64,000 bases of DNA from Chrysemys picta bellii (GCF_011386835.1 NC_088800.1:83206981-83270980); one strand, 5' to 3'; positions 43,000 through 55,117 are shown, counted from the first letter of the stretch. Notes: a model not told the origin generated them from the sequence alone. Made by a program: numbers and translations.

Positions 43000-44134
43000 G
43001 TCAGTTTTCGGAATGGAGAGAGGTAAATATTGGTGTCCCCCAGGGGTCTGTACTGGGACCAGTCCTATTCCACATATTCATAAATGATCTGGAAAAAGGG
43101 GTAAACAGTGAGGTGGCAACATTTGCAGAGGATACAAAACTGCTCAAGACAGTTAAGTCCCAGGCAGACTGTGAAGAGTTACAAAAGGATCTCATAAAAC
43201 TGGGTGACCGGGCAACTAAATGGCAGATGAAATTCAGTGTTGATAAATGCAAAATAATGTGCATTGGAAAACATAATCCCACCTATACATATACAATGAT
43301 GGGGTCTAAATTAGCTGTAACCTCTCAAGAAAGAGATCTTGGCATCATTGTGGAGAGTTCTCTGAAAACATCCACTCAATGTGCAGCGGCAGTCAAAAAA
43401 GCGAACGGAATGTTGGGCATCATTAAGAAAGGGATAGATAATAAGACAGAAAATATCATTTTGCCTCTATATAAATGCATGGTACGCCCTCATCTTGAAT
43501 ACTGTGTGCAGATGTGGTCTCCCCATCTCAAAAAAGATATATTGGAATTGGAAAAGGTTCAGAGAAGGGCAACCAAAAATGATTAGGTGTATGGAACAGT
43601 TTCTGTATGAGGAGAGATTAATAAGATTGGGACTTTTCAGCTTGGAAAAGAGACGACTAAGGGGCAATAAAATAGAGGTCTATAAAATCATGACTGGCGT
43701 GGAGAAAGTAAATAAGGAAGTATTATTTATTCCTTCTCATAACACACAAACTAGGGATCACCAAATGAAATGAATAGGCAGCAAGTTTAAAAATAACAAT
43801 AGGAAGTATTTCTTACACAACGCACAGTCAACCTGTGGAACTCTTTGCCAGAGGATGTTGTGAAGGCCAAGACTATAACAGGGTTCAAAAAAGAGCTAGA
43901 TAAATTCATGGAGGATAGGTCCATCAATGGCTATTAGCCAGGATGGGCAGGGATGGTTTCCCTAGCCTGTTTGCCAGAAGCTGGGAATGGGCAACAGGGG
44001 ATGGATCACTTGATGATTATCTGTTCTGTTCATTCCCTCTGGGGCACCTGGCATTGGCCACTGTCGGAAGACAGGATACTGGGCTAGATGGACCCTTGGT
44101 CTGACCCAGTCTGGCCGTTCTTATGGTCTTATCT
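43000..44134 (+). mobile_element. CR1 LINE with RT palm region, active-site mutation
   Basis: Starts near 'ggtcagttttcggaatggag'. The frame to 43586 encodes RT palm and thumb: 'GVPQGSVLGPVLFHIFINDL', then 'FAEDTKLL' (43122 on), where the family has F/YADD. The first aspartate of the catalytic pair is glutamate (43128-43130). Next come 'CVQMWSPHLKKDILELEKVQ', a frameshift at about 43580, and a second frame to 43773 with '[15 protein letters not shown]'. The 3' UTR ends at about 44134 ('gatactgggctagatggacc'). Inactive: 5' truncated, frameshifted and mutated. Confidence 0.93.
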
Positions 44135-44744
44135 CACCTGCCCTTTTCCTGATTGACTCCATCTGCGCTCTAAGGCAGCTCTGCCTCACCAGGTCTCTCT
44201 GTCTCCTCTTACATCCTGCTGGTGCCCTCTTCTAAGCCCATTTGTGATCAGCTGACAAGTCACAGGTGCATTGGCCTCTTCCCTCTTAAAGACCCACTGC
44301 CGGCCAATGACACATGTACTCTGCCTCTGTATGCCTCCATGCTGCGAAGATACTAATAAACAAAAGTCCTACTGTGTAATACCTGGCCCCTATCTTCTTC
44401 TGACCTATTTCTCTTATCACCCACAATATTCCTTCACCCAGCTTCTCCCTCATAGTCTTAGGTCTGTCAACACTCCAGAGCATGGGTGTAGAACAGCCTC
44501 ACGACTGTCAAATTAATTTCTTTTTCTCATGCCGAATCTCTTTGCTCCATGATGTGAAACTGACCCAAGAACAGCATGAAACTTGAAAATGGGGTGAGTT
44601 CTCCCGGGGTGTAGAATAACACCTCTCAGCTGGTGCTGTTAGTTATACCAATGGGCGTGGCACAGAGGGAGGTTGTTTTTTAGTAACAGTTTATCTTGGG
44701 GGCAGGGTGGTTTGTTTACATTTTTATGTTGTTTTTTGCTGTGA
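44135..44744. other. No gene or clear repeat seen
   Basis: Unassigned C/T-rich then mixed DNA. Confidence 0.45.
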
Positions 44745-44825
44745 ATTTAGACTGGGATTTTCAAAAGGACCTAAAGGAGTTAGGTGCTCAGCTCCTATTG
44801 AATTTCAAAATCCTATTGAAAAATC
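44745..44825. repeat. 'gttaggtgctcagctcc' palindromic-family repeat
   Basis: 'gggattttcaaaaggaccta' and 'gagttaggtgctcagctcct' match the family at 6048-6135. Confidence 0.45.
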
Positions 44826-44932
44826 CTAATAGTCTATTAGGTCTAAATTTTTCCTGAGAGTCAATCTGCATTTACTGTTTCTTATTTGGAATGTATGTCA
44901 TTGGGGGGCCAACTGGCCCACCTTTATGCACT

Positions 44933-45020
44933 TTGCATCCACATAGTCCCACTGATTGCAATGGGACTACTCACTTGAGTAAACTCTACTCAGTATGATA
45001 GTTACAGAATCAAGGCCTGA
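44933..45020. repeat. 'tcaatgggactactcac' family repeat
   Basis: 'attgcaatgggactactcac' followed by 'ttgagtaaa' and an 'atcaaggcctgag' edge. Related copies lie near 46784, 57427, 58420 and 60896. Confidence 0.45.
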
Positions 45021-45606
45021 GAGAGGATAAACACTGGGGCCCCGAATATTATTTTTGTAGACTCGTTTTCCATAATATATCCACATAGGTTTGTCCAGAC
45101 TAGGAAAATCATCGAGTTTAGCTAACACAAATGAGTTAAGCCTGACTTCAATTTGCCCACTTTTTCCTAGCGTAGACGCAAGAGGCTCAAATTTTAGCAT
45201 CTCAAGTTATAACTAGGTTCTTTCTGACTAAAATCAAACTAAAGGTGTTACCCAATGAACGCTAGGCAAAGTGGTCAGGTTAAGGTTAGGCGGAACTAGT
45301 TCATATCAACTCAGCCTGACCTAAACTTGGCCTTTTCCCTACTCCAGACAAAGCCAAAGAGACCAGATCCTCTTTTCTCTTTTAGATCTAGGAATACACA
45401 ACCTTTGCCAGTTCTTTAGGTGGCGCACCGTAGGGTGTTACAATAGCAGGCTCAGAAACTAACAGTAGTTGTTATGCAAACCTGATGAGGACCTGCAATG
45501 AGAACCCACCGGGTGAGGCGCTTGTCACGGAGATGAGAAATAAGCCTCATGATGGTAAATGAAGTGAATCTACCAGCTGAAGGAAGGGGTCTGTGTTATC
45601 ATATGC
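45021..45606. other. No gene or clear repeat seen
   Basis: Unassigned DNA. Confidence 0.45.
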
Positions 45607-45740
45607 AGTGCTGCTGTAGCCATGTCAGTCTTGGGATATTAGTGAGGCAAGGTGGGTGAGGTAATATATTTTATTGGACCAACTTCTGTTGGTCAGAGAG
45701 ACAAACTTTGGAGGACCTGAGGAAGAGCTCTTTGCACGCT
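45607..45740 (+). mobile_element. tRNA-derived SINE (tortoise polIII/SINE type)
   Basis: 'agtgctgctgtagccatgtc', 'gcaaggtgggtgaggtaata', 'ttattggaccaacttctgtt' and a worn 3' part ('gaggaagagctctttgcacg'). This uninterrupted copy shows that the 18296 copy carries an insert. Confidence 0.88.
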
Positions 45741-46783
45741 TAGCCTGTAGCCTAGTTTGCAGAACCTCCATGACTGGTGAGTCCAGGCCAAGACATACAC
45801 GCCCTGCATGGCAATACAGGATAACTCAAACTGGTTAGTTAGTCTGGGATCAAGACAGCCAGGGAGAACTACAGTGTCTTGTCTATGAACTTTAGAATCC
45901 CCTCGAGACTCAGTTCAAATGAGTCCTGCCCCTTCTCTACCCTAGAGGAGATGAGATGGTCTGTTGCAGAAAAAGTAGCATTAGCAACAACATTCAGTTG
46001 GGGCTATGACTTTACCAAAAGTTCGGGGATGTCCGAATCTGGTGTTTTGAACCAGGCCCTTCCCTAAAATAAAGATAATTGAAATGGCTCTTTACTGCGG
46101 TGTTTAAATGACCAATTTTGGAAACCGCACTGTCCTGCTCCAAACAAGCTCTTCCATACGCCAGCTTTGAGAAGAGCTGCCCTGACAAACACAAACCATT
46201 CCAGACCTGCTGATGATCACGTGGAATAGGCCAGACTCACTCACTTTTAATATCTGTACGTTCTGCGTTAGCAGCAGCAAGAAGTTTCTGTTCTTAAGCG
46301 TCTGGCCTCCAGCGCCAGTGTTAATGTTATTTTGATAGAAAAGCACCTGTTTAGATCCAGTATCATATTCCAAAAGCAGACAGATCATGTACCGAATGGC
46401 AGCCCGTCTCTGCTGATGACATGTACAGCAACAGAGAAATTGTGAAGATCAATTTTACACCTAATTTAACATGAGCTAATATGTCTATGTGAGTTTCCTA
46501 CTGTAATAGAGTTCCACTCGGTCTCTGACAACGATTTCCTTTTTTGTCTAGGACGCTCTTTACAACGTCTTCAAAGCCTTTTCTGGTTTCTTATATTAAC
46601 TCCTTACTTGCCAGGCTAGTATTGTTTATACTTGACAGTATTTTGTAAAGAACAGCTGAGCCCTCATGAAGAGATTTCAGAAACAGCCTGGTTAGAACCC
46701 AATCTCTCTGTGAATCCTTGCTTATTGGCATCTTTGTTTGCTTGTTATTCTTACTCAGGGGGTTTTCGTCAATGTAACATTTG
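45741..46783. other. No gene or clear repeat seen
   Basis: Unassigned DNA. No exon or repeat supported. Confidence 0.45.
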
Positions 46784-46925
46784 GCCCTGATCCTGCAAAT
46801 ACATGTGCCTAATTTTAAACAGATGAACAGTCCCACTGATGCCAAGAAACAGCGCTCCTTGGACTGGAAGCTCTTTGAGGCAGGGACATTTTCTTATTGC
46901 ACTGTCTATGGTGCTATGAAAGCAA
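46784..46925 (+). repeat. Palindromic-family repeat followed by L3-like LINE end
   Basis: 'ggccctgatcctgcaaatac' belongs to the 'gatcctgcaa' palindromic family. From about 46850, 'ctggaagctctttgaggcag' and 'ggacattttcttattgcact' are the old LINE-type 3' end. Confidence 0.5.
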
Positions 46926-46989
46926 GGATGAATATTAAAGATCCTGTTTTATTGCGACTCTCCCGAGTAATAAAATTAAGGTGAGGAAA

Positions 46990-47856
46990 AAACCAGAGAA
47001 AATGTGAGAAACACATATAGTTTGCTTTGTCTAGCATGATTTTCAGGAAGCTAACTATGCAGCTCCAATGAATCTGTGACCGGGCAGCCTTCCCAACCTA
47101 CCCTACAGACACAGCCCACACAATATTAAAGTCCTCTTCTTGGAGGGCAACTTTCTTAGCAAACAAAACAATAATACGATGGCATAAAGATCGGCTGAAG
47201 CCTTCCTCCCAGGCTTAGCTACACCTAGTAATCCTCCCCCTGGACTCTCAGCCCACACCTTAGATCTTCTCCCCGCAAAAGTCACTCCCACCTCCATAAA
47301 CTGCTTAACCCTTTCCCAGCAGGATCAATGCCTTCCGACAGAGTGGGGCTGTTTCAAGACTACACCACTAACTTGTAATTAACTCTAAAGACAGGTTGTT
47401 CTGGGGGTCAAATCCTTCTCACTTTACCCACCCCCATCCCAGTGAGTAGTATCCATCTGAGGAAGGCAAACAGGATTTGGTTGTGTCTACCGCCCCATGC
47501 ATGGCATTGAAATGCAAACCTCAGGTCAGGGAATTAATATACTTCTAGTGAACGGCTGAATTTACGCACTGTAAAACAACACTTTCTAAAATGTAACTGC
47601 AATGCCATCTTTCCTGCAAACTTGCACATCACTAGCATCCATTGCAGAATTGGGGCTCATTATTTTTAAATACGGAGTAAGATTAAATTTCTGGTGCATC
47701 AAAGTGCAACCCCTTCCATACAATCCAACATCCAATCCCATCTGGAGGGAAACAGTTCAGTCCCTCATGTTCTAATCACATACACCAATACTTGGAGATC
47801 TTCCTGTCTCTGCAGCACATCACAAGCATCCAACCAAATATGCTGAGGTCTTCGTA
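46990..47856. other. No gene or clear repeat seen
   Basis: Unassigned DNA. Confidence 0.45.
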
Positions 47857-48037
47857 TCATCATAGAATCATAGAAGATCAGGGTTGGAAGGGACCTCAGG
47901 AGGTCATCTAGTCCAACCCCTGCTCAAAGCAGGACCAACCCCAACTAAATCATTCCAGCCAGGGCTTTGTCAAGCCTGACCTTAAAAACCTCTAAGGAAG
48001 GAGATTCCACCACCTCCCTAGGGAACCCATTCCAGTA
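47857..48037 (-). mobile_element. CR1 LINE 3' end, reverse, short
   Basis: 'catagaatcatagaagatca', 'aggaggtcatctagtccaac' and 'cctccctagggaacccattc' are the CR1 terminus plus the last codons, closely like 20397-20580. It stops at 48037, so only about 180 bp inserted or survives. Confidence 0.9.
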
Positions 48038-49009
48038 ACTCCATATCTCCAAGAGCAGAGAGGAGATACAAGTAAGCAGAAGGCGATGCAAATTGGTCCT
48101 TCTTCCATAGCTGGGGGTGGGGAGAGTTTCCCTTTTCCTGGGAGGGCCTTTTCGTAAAGCTTGAGCCACCGGGAAAAATTCAGTCTGCCTCTTGGATTCC
48201 CATGTCCATCATATGGCTTCTGGGATTATGCTACAGATGTTGCCTACAGCAAACGTGTCAGGATACTGCAGGGTGGTGTCACAGCTGGCCATCCCATTAA
48301 TAGCAACAATATTTGGTTTGAGCTGTTTTAATTGAAACCATGGCTGTGGGAGCTTTTGTTATGATGATTATTTGATTTTGTTTTTAATCTTACGCAAATG
48401 TGTTCCACTCCATCTTCCCCTCCTTCTTGTACAATGGTTATTACTTTAGGACATCTGGTTTCACAGCTCTGCGCAGGCATATTTCCACCATATAGTTCCT
48501 CGCTTGTTGACAGGGCAGAATTTTTTAATATGGGGTTACTATCATCCAGACTTCCTTCACCTCCTCATTTACGTGACGGATACCGCTAAATGGTCCCTCA
48601 GTGCCTCTGGCTTCAGTCCACGGGCCCAGTTTTATTAGCTCCCATACAAGACACCTAGATGTCTGATTTTCTGCTCCCCGTCCCTCTTACATGAAATCCA
48701 AGCTGTAAACAGGAACAGGACCAAAATGTCTTTTTTTAAATGGTCTGTTCCATAGAGACAAGCCTGGTGGGTTCAAGCGTCTGAGGGCTATGTGCCATGT
48801 GAACCTAATGCCAAGAGGACATCCCTCCTGATTCCCGACTGGGGCTTTGGGACAACCAAAACAGAGCCAGCTCCCAGACAATAAGGATTTACATGGAGCA
48901 CAGGACCTGCTGAGACAGGACTCTGGGAGGTTAGTTGGTGCATCCTGGAGCCCCATGCTGTGCAGATGTGATCAGTAAAGCAGAGAGATACGTACCTCGC
49001 TGTTCCCGC
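48038..49009. other. No gene or clear repeat seen
   Basis: Unassigned DNA. Confidence 0.45.
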
Positions 49010-49130
49010 TCAGCACTTTGATCTGGGAAGCTCCCAGTAAACAAGGCCGCAGGAGGGAAATCCCATCAGATCTTGCAAGCTAAATATGGCCAGGCTTAGC
49101 ATTCTGAGCCGGCTTAAACTGGATTCATTA
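49010..49130. repeat. Possible 5S-rRNA-derived SINE fragment
   Basis: 'cccatcagatcttgcaagct' followed by 'aaatatggccaggcttag' resembles the 5S rRNA promoter region, as in old 5S-headed amniote SINEs (AmnSINE1 type). It is too short and worn to be a 5S gene. Identification is from memory of the 5S sequence. Confidence 0.4.
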
Positions 49131-49923
49131 TTCAAGCAAAATAGAAGCGCTCCCATCATCTCGTCTTTCAGGTATCTTCCCCCGACTCCTACCTTAATCT
49201 CCCTCTAGTGTCTCCATCTATGTATTGCATTTGTTTTCTCCAGCTCGGTTGAGTTAACCTTAAACACCACACTTGCTCAGTACTTGCATGGGGGGCCTCC
49301 AAGGAAAACCAGAGCGCTAGAAGAAGTGGCTTTGATGGGACTCAGTCATTGACATTGCGGAGCTGGTAGCGACCCACCACTCCAGCATGATGCTATGGGG
49401 CTTATGCTCCCGGCAGAGATGAGACGTGTGAAACCCTGGGGGTCAGGAAAGACCCCCATTTGCAGGACCAAGGCTGTTAGCTCCAGTCTCCTGACCAAAT
49501 TCCAAAAGCACGTTGCCGGTCTAAATTCCCTAGGCAGTGTCAGATGGATACGCATTTCTGCTCCAATTTCTCTTATTGACTCTTTCGCACGGCTAAGCCG
49601 CTATTACATTCCACGGCAGAGAGAACTGTGTTTAAGTAGCATCTCGATACCATGGTTGTGAGCCTGGCATCGGTAGCTATGGGGGGAGAGCGAGAGAGAG
49701 GGAAATGTGGGACATAATCCTTGTCTATATCATTTTAAAAGCATTTTGGGGTCCTGTGGGTTGAATTGATCATCTTTATACATTCAGGAGATAGACCTGA
49801 GTTTGCTGCTAAGCCAGCCATAAGGCTCCCAAAGGAATTCACATAGAATGGGCCAGATCGTCCCATCGTTGGGAGTTTTATGTACAAATCTATGGCAGGA
49901 TCTGGACATAAACATAGAAAATA
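49131..49923. other. No gene or clear repeat seen
   Basis: Unassigned DNA with a small purine-rich 'gagagcgagagagaggg' tract near 49687. Confidence 0.45.
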
Positions 49924-50118
49924 GGCTGCAGCCACCCGACGAAGGTAGGAGGCGGCCCCTGCTGAGTAGGGGCTGGAGTGGGTGATGATCTGGCACCTCC
50001 CCGGCTCATATAACCAGACGTTGGGTGTCTGGTCAGTAGATCTGGCTGGACACTGTCAGGTCCCCTTTTCAACTGGACTTTCTGGTTGAAAACTGGGCAC
50101 CTGGCTAAGGCTACCCTA
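49924..50118. mobile_element. Right part of a hAT like 6528-6926
   Basis: 'cccctgctgagtaggggctg', 'gggtgatgatctggcacctc', 'tttctggttgaaaactgggc' follow the order of the 6528-6926 element's right half. The terminal 'tggcaaccct' is worn and the left half is missing. Confidence 0.65.
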
Positions 50119-51469
50119 ATAGAAAAATTAATAGTATAACCACTCCCAACATGCAGCCACCTCATCATGAACCAGGACACTGCATCACCGCAATCTCATG
50201 ATCACAGCAATGCCCAGGCTGACAACTCACAGAGAAACAAACGGGGTTCTGACTCATGGAAGTGTTGGAGGAAAGGGGGCAGACAGCTTTGCTGCAGCGG
50301 TTGAATCAGGAGCATCTTGATCTTACGAAGCAGCCATCACATCCATTTGATGTTTTAAAGGCCACGTGGCAAAAGTCACAGACATTTTTACAACCGATCC
50401 CAGTTTCTGCCAACAAAAAACAAGTTACGGTTGCAGCGGAAAATGGGCCTGGGGACCCAAACAGCGCCACCAGCAGGTGTCCGACTTGGAGACGGGAGTT
50501 TAAAGTTCAGGACAGACCAGAAAGGAAAGCAGTGCTCTGCTTCTTCTGGCATGAAGAAAGCCTGGCTGTAGCCCAGAGACTCAAGGTAGATTGCTGATTG
50601 GATACGTTTCGTGGTAGAAGGGATAACTGGACCCCGGGAAGTTGGCTGAAGTACTGCTTCTCTGAAGACAAGCCCTGAATAGAAAGGTGAGGTCCTGCCG
50701 AAGACTCACTGGGTGACCTCGTTTTGATTTGTGGTTTCTCCTGAATCTGTTTGGATCTTAACACCCCAGAAGAGGCAGGACTTAGGCTGCCTTGGCCAAA
50801 GGTCTAGAGCCCTATTACAGTGGGCCTCTCACAAGACAGCAACTTACCTTTGGAGACCTGTGGCTTGGTGAGTTGTACAGTGACAGGCCACAAGGGGGTT
50901 GCTGCCAAGGCCATCCCCTCCCCCTCCACCGTCTCTTTAATGCTCAAAAAAATTAAAAAGCCCCAATTTCCCCAACCCAAAGTTCAGATCCCAGGCTGCC
51001 AAACCTGCCAGAACCTATATAATAATTATGTGACTGAAGACGCTATCTCAGATCTCTCTCCCTGGCCAGCACTTATGAAGACAAGGAACCTATCCTGCCC
51101 AGAACGTCCGTGCTTTCATTAAATATCCAATTCCAGTGTCTTCCCTTCTTTCCCCATCCTCTTGTGTGCTACTTCCAGGGATTTGCAGTGACACCGGTCA
51201 GTCTGGCCAGACTGAGCGGGGGAATGTCGCTGCCTGCTGCTGTCTGCCAGTGGCTGTCGAGCTCCAGTGGAATAATTCTCCCAGTGCTAACTGGGAGTCA
51301 TCCCTGTTGCTCAGAGTCCAAACAAATCTCTCTTTTAGGAGGGGAGCAGCCACTGTGTTTCGCTGGTTCTGTGAGCTCAGTAGGAATTTAACAGATGCTT
51401 TACATTAATCTAGATGGAGCTTTTCATCACCCAGCGTTAGAGTGTTCTGCAAATATTAACTAACCCTTC
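50119..51469. other. Unassigned; 113-codon frame at 50256-50597 noted
   Basis: The forward frame at 50256 has a moderately protein-like composition in its first half but no recognised domain, splice context or homologue that I can name. The rest shows nothing recognisable. Confidence 0.4.
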
Positions 51470-51600
51470 CAATGCTCCTTGGAGGTAAATGTTACCACCA
51501 ATCTACAGGTGGGAGGACTGGGGCACGGGAAGGTTAAGAAGTGACTTGCCCAAGACTATACAGTGGGTCAAACTGAGAGATGATGGGTAACGAGGCAGGT
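51470..51600 (-). repeat. MIR-type SINE, reverse
   Basis: 'atctacaggtgggaggactg' and 'aagtgacttgcccaagacta' are the reverse MIR core. Confidence 0.65.
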
Positions 51601-51630
51601 AAATGAGTGTGATTTATAGTCAGACTAAGG

Positions 51631-51741
51631 GAGCGTAGAGAGACAAAGTGGGGGAGATCAAATATTTTATTGGACCAACTTCTATGGGTGAGAGAGACTA
51701 GCTTTCGAGCTACACAGAGCTCTTCTTCAGGTCTGGGAATT
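51631..51741 (+). mobile_element. tRNA-derived SINE (tortoise polIII/SINE type)
   Basis: 'ttattggaccaacttctatg', 'gagactagctttcgagctac' and 'acagagctcttcttcaggtc' are the body of the SINE seen at 18296. The head is degraded. Confidence 0.85.
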
Positions 51742-51744
51742 GTG

Positions 51745-51802
51745 GTCTACACTACAGACCTATATCAGTGTAACTACGTTGCTCTGGGCTGTGAAAAATG
51801 CA
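51745..51802. mobile_element. MITE terminal fragment
   Basis: 'ggtctacactacagacctat', 'cagtgtaactacgttgctct' and 'gggctgtgaaaaat' match one terminus of the 63096 family in reverse. Cut off after the central 'tgaaaaa'. Confidence 0.65.
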
Positions 51803-51895
51803 GTGGATTATAGAGTGTTGTAATGAGGGAGAGTAGGTTAGTTGATTTTGCCCACTGAGTGGGTCAGAAGAAGGCGTGCGTTATGTCAGCTTGGA

Positions 51896-52846
51896 TTCTG
51901 GTTCTGTTCAATATCTTCATCAATGATTTAGATCATGGCATAGAGATTACACATATAAAGTTTGCGGACCATACCAAGCTGGGAGGGGTGGCAAGAGCTT
52001 TGGAGGACAGGATTAAAATTCAAAATGATCTGGACAAACTGGAGAAATGGTCTGAAGTCAATAGGATGAAATTCAATAAGGAGAAATGCAAAGTACTCCA
52101 CTTAGGAAGGAACAATCAGTTGCACACATACAAAATGGGAAATGCCTGCCTAGGAAGGAGTGCTGCAGAAAGGGATCTGGGGGTCACAGTGGATCACAAG
52201 CTAAATATGAGTCAACAGTGTAACACTGCTGCAAAAAAAGCAAACAGCATTCTGGGATGTATTTGCAGGAGTGTTGTAAACAAGGCACAAGAAAATTCTT
52301 CCGCTCTACTCCATGCTGATTAGGCCTCAACTGGAGTATTGTGTCCAGTTCTGGGCACCACATTTCAGGAAGGATGTGGACAAATTGGGGAGAGTCCAGA
52401 AAAGAACAACACAAATGATTAAAGGTCCAGAAAACATGACCTGTGAGGGAAGATTGAAAAAATTGGGTTTGTTCAGTCTGGAGAAGAGAAGACTGAGAGG
52501 GGACATGATAACAGTTTTCAAGTACAGAAAAGGTTGTTAAAAGGAGGAGGGAGAAAAATTGTTCTCCTTAACCTCTGAGGATAGGACAAGAAACAATTAA
52601 AACGCAGCAAGGGCGGTTTAGGTTGGACATTAGGAAAAACTTGCTCTCATTGTCAAGGTGGTTAAACAGTGGAATAAATTGTCTAGGGAGATTGTGGAAT
52701 CTCCATCGCTGGAGATTTTTAAGGGCAGGTTAGACAAACACCTGTCAGGGATGGTCTAGATAATACTAAGTCCTGCCATGAGAGCAGGGGACTGGACTAG
52801 ATGACCTCTCGAGGTCCCTTCCAATCCTACAATTCTATGATTCCAA
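51896..52846 (+). mobile_element. CR1 LINE with RT remnant, active-site mutation
   Basis: Starts near 'ggttctgttcaatatcttca'. The first frame (to 52323) encodes 'LFNIFINDLDHGIEITHIKF' and then 'FADHTKLGG' (51961 on). The second aspartate of the FADD motif is histidine (51970-51972). It shifts frame near 52315 into '[20 protein letters not shown]'. The 3' UTR ends 'cctacaattctatgattcc' at 52846. 5' truncated and inactive. Confidence 0.93.
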
Positions 52847-53002
52847 TATCTGAATTTGGCCCAATGTGTCAGTGCCAACACTAGGAATAGACCCCAGGAG
52901 TTTTGACTCTCATGACCCTCCTCTGACTACCCACTTTGATCGATTCTATAGCTCTAGGCCAAGTGGCCCCAGTTTCCACCTATAGGTTGGACTCAGACAC
53001 AC

Positions 53003-53074
53003 CAGGGGCCAGATTCAACTCTGTTGAAATCGATGGAGTGGCACCTGCTTACACCAGGTCTGAATTTGGCCCAG
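53003..53074. repeat. Short 'ccagattcaactctgttgaa' repeat
   Basis: 'ccagattcaactctgttgaa', 'tgcttacaccaggtctgaat' and 'ttggccc' match the short family at 24127 and 25787. Confidence 0.5.
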
Positions 53075-54142
53075 GTTTTGCTTTGAACTACCAAACAACA
53101 CAGAGAGCAGAAAATACAATTATTGCTCTGTTTACAAGCAGAATTTCCTTTACACCCCTGGGTTTACTGGTTACTGGGAAATAAGTTTTACAAACCATTT
53201 TCTATAAAGGACTTGTTTTCAGCTAGTTTTATATAGTAGCTTTTGTTCATATAAAACATTTAGACGGCTACTTTCCCCCCACACACCCCTTAATACTTAT
53301 GGGAGGTATTACAGTGTGAAATATATCTACCACTAGCTGGGCTGTGTTGTGAAGCTAACATGAGCACAGTAAATTCTGAGAAGGAATTTGTTTAACCTAT
53401 AACCTTAAAGTAATAAGTGGAGTGCTAAATGTTTTGGCACACACTGATATATTTTTATAACACTTGGCAAGGCTGCTAGAAGACTGAAAGAAAAACTGAA
53501 CGCTGGAGAAACTGCTCTCTGCGTCGCTGTCTCTTCAAATCACTGCTTCTCCGCCTGGCTCGCACAGCCCTTCAGTCCAGATCTACACAAGCCTGAGCGT
53601 TAGCACCGTACCTTGAGCGATAAGACAGATCAAGCACCCTGATTACGCGATGTCTCATGCTTCAGCTTGGATCGGGGCTGCAAATGGGGTTGCATTAACT
53701 CGAGTGGCCAAGTATGGGGACGTCTTTTGGTGCAGAAATGTTGTTGGGGTGGGGGGCTGCGGGGGCTGTCCACAATTTGCTTTGTTCCCATGTTGGAGGG
53801 TCAGATTGTCCCAGCACACTTTGTCCTGATTGTTTGGTTCCATTCATTTTTTTTATCCCCTTCCCCCCCCCCCACCCTCCCAGCCCCCCACAGTTAATTA
53901 AAACTCTTTGGAAGGTTTACAGCGAGCTGGAGAGGAGGGAAACCAAAGCGCCGCTGGCTTCTTTTCCATCCATAATCTGGGCACTGTGGGTTTCACACAC
54001 TTTCTTTGGAAAGCGATGACAGTGGCACCTTGAACCAGTGGGAGTGGAAGCTCCTTCCCAGCGGTTCTATTTCCTGCTCTCCCGCCGACACACTGTGTGA
54101 TCTTGGGGACTCTCCACCTCCACAGAGCACAGTGATCTCCTT
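53075..54142. other. No gene or clear repeat seen
   Basis: Unassigned, with a C-rich run at about 53860-53884. Confidence 0.45.
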
Positions 54143-54465
54143 TTGAGAACGTCCCCAAAATAACCCCTAGCGCAGATCTTTTAGAAAAACATCCGATCTT
54201 GATTTTAAAATGGTCACCGATGGAGATTCCCCCACGACTCTCGGTGAGCTGTTCCAATGGTTAATGACTCTCTCCGTTAAAAATGTACGCCTTATTGCCA
54301 GTCTGGATTTGTCTAGCTTCAACTTTCAGGCCCTGGATCATGTTCGATCTTGCTCTGCTAGAATGAAGAGCCCATTACTAAATGTTTGTTCCCCAGATAG
54401 ATACTGATTGACATAAACAAATCCTCCATTAACCATCTCTTTGTTTAGCTAAATGGATTGAGTTC

Positions 54466-54763
54466 GTTGGGTACATCTACACGGGGGTAAAAACCCGCAG
54501 CTAGCCCGGGCCAGCTGACTCGAACTCACGTGGCTCAGGCCGCAGGGCTAAAAATTGCCATGCAGAGGTTCAGATTTGGGCTGGAGCTTGGGTTCTGAAA
54601 CCCCGTGAGATGGGGAGGCTCCCAGGGCCCGGGCTCCAGCCTGAACTCAAACATCTACACAGTAATTGTTAGCCCCACAGCCCCAGACCCACGGGCCGGA
54701 GTTAGCGGACTCAGGCCAGCCTCGGCCGTACCGCTGGTCTTTCATCCCCGTGTAGAGATGCTC
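54466..54763. mobile_element. MITE inside CR1, 'tctacacgggg' ends
   Basis: Left 'gggtacatctacacgggggt' pairs with right 'atccccgtgtagagatgctc'. Internal words 'ggctggagcttgggttctga' and 'gggctccagcctgaactcaa' form a second inverted pair. Flanking 'ttc' at 54463-54465 and 54764-54766 may be the 3-bp duplication, though the boundary is ambiguous by 3 bp. Confidence 0.75.
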
Positions 54764-54891
54764 TTCGAGTCTAGCCCTCTCAGGCATGTTTTCTAATCCT
54801 TTAATCATTCCCGTTGGCCTTCTCTGAACCCTCTGCAGTTTATCAACATCCTTCTTGAATGGTGGGCACCTGAACTGGACACTGTTCCAGC

Positions 54892-55117
54892 CAGGGCCGG
54901 CTCCAGGCACCAGCCTGACAAGCAGGTGCTTGGGGCGGCCGCTCCGGCGAGGGGCGGCAAGTCCAGGTATTCGGCGGCAATTTGGCGGACGGTCCCTCAC
55001 TCTCGCTGGGAGCAAAGGACCTCCCGCCGAATTGCCGCTGGAGATCGCGATCGCGGCTTTTTTTTTTTTTTTTTTTTTTGGCTGCTTGGGGCGGCCAAAA
55101 CCCTGGAGCCGGCCCTG
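54892..55117. mobile_element. Non-autonomous hAT with perfect 8-bp TSD
   Basis: Ends 'cagggccggctccaggcacc' and 'cctggagccggccctg'. Flanks 'gttccagc' at 54884-54891 and 55118-55125 are identical. It interrupts the CR1 copy. An internal run of 22 T lies at 55058-55079. The 226-bp element has no coding capacity of its own. Confidence 0.95.

Noticed and set aside
42918..43586. 222-codon forward open frame, the longest in the window
   Set aside because: Real coding remnant, but of a CR1 LINE and not a host gene. Its first part lies upstream of the element.
42990..44140. 'ctcacctgcc' on both sides of the CR1 as a target duplication
   Set aside because: The left copy is about 40 bp away from the CR1 start, so it does not abut the element.
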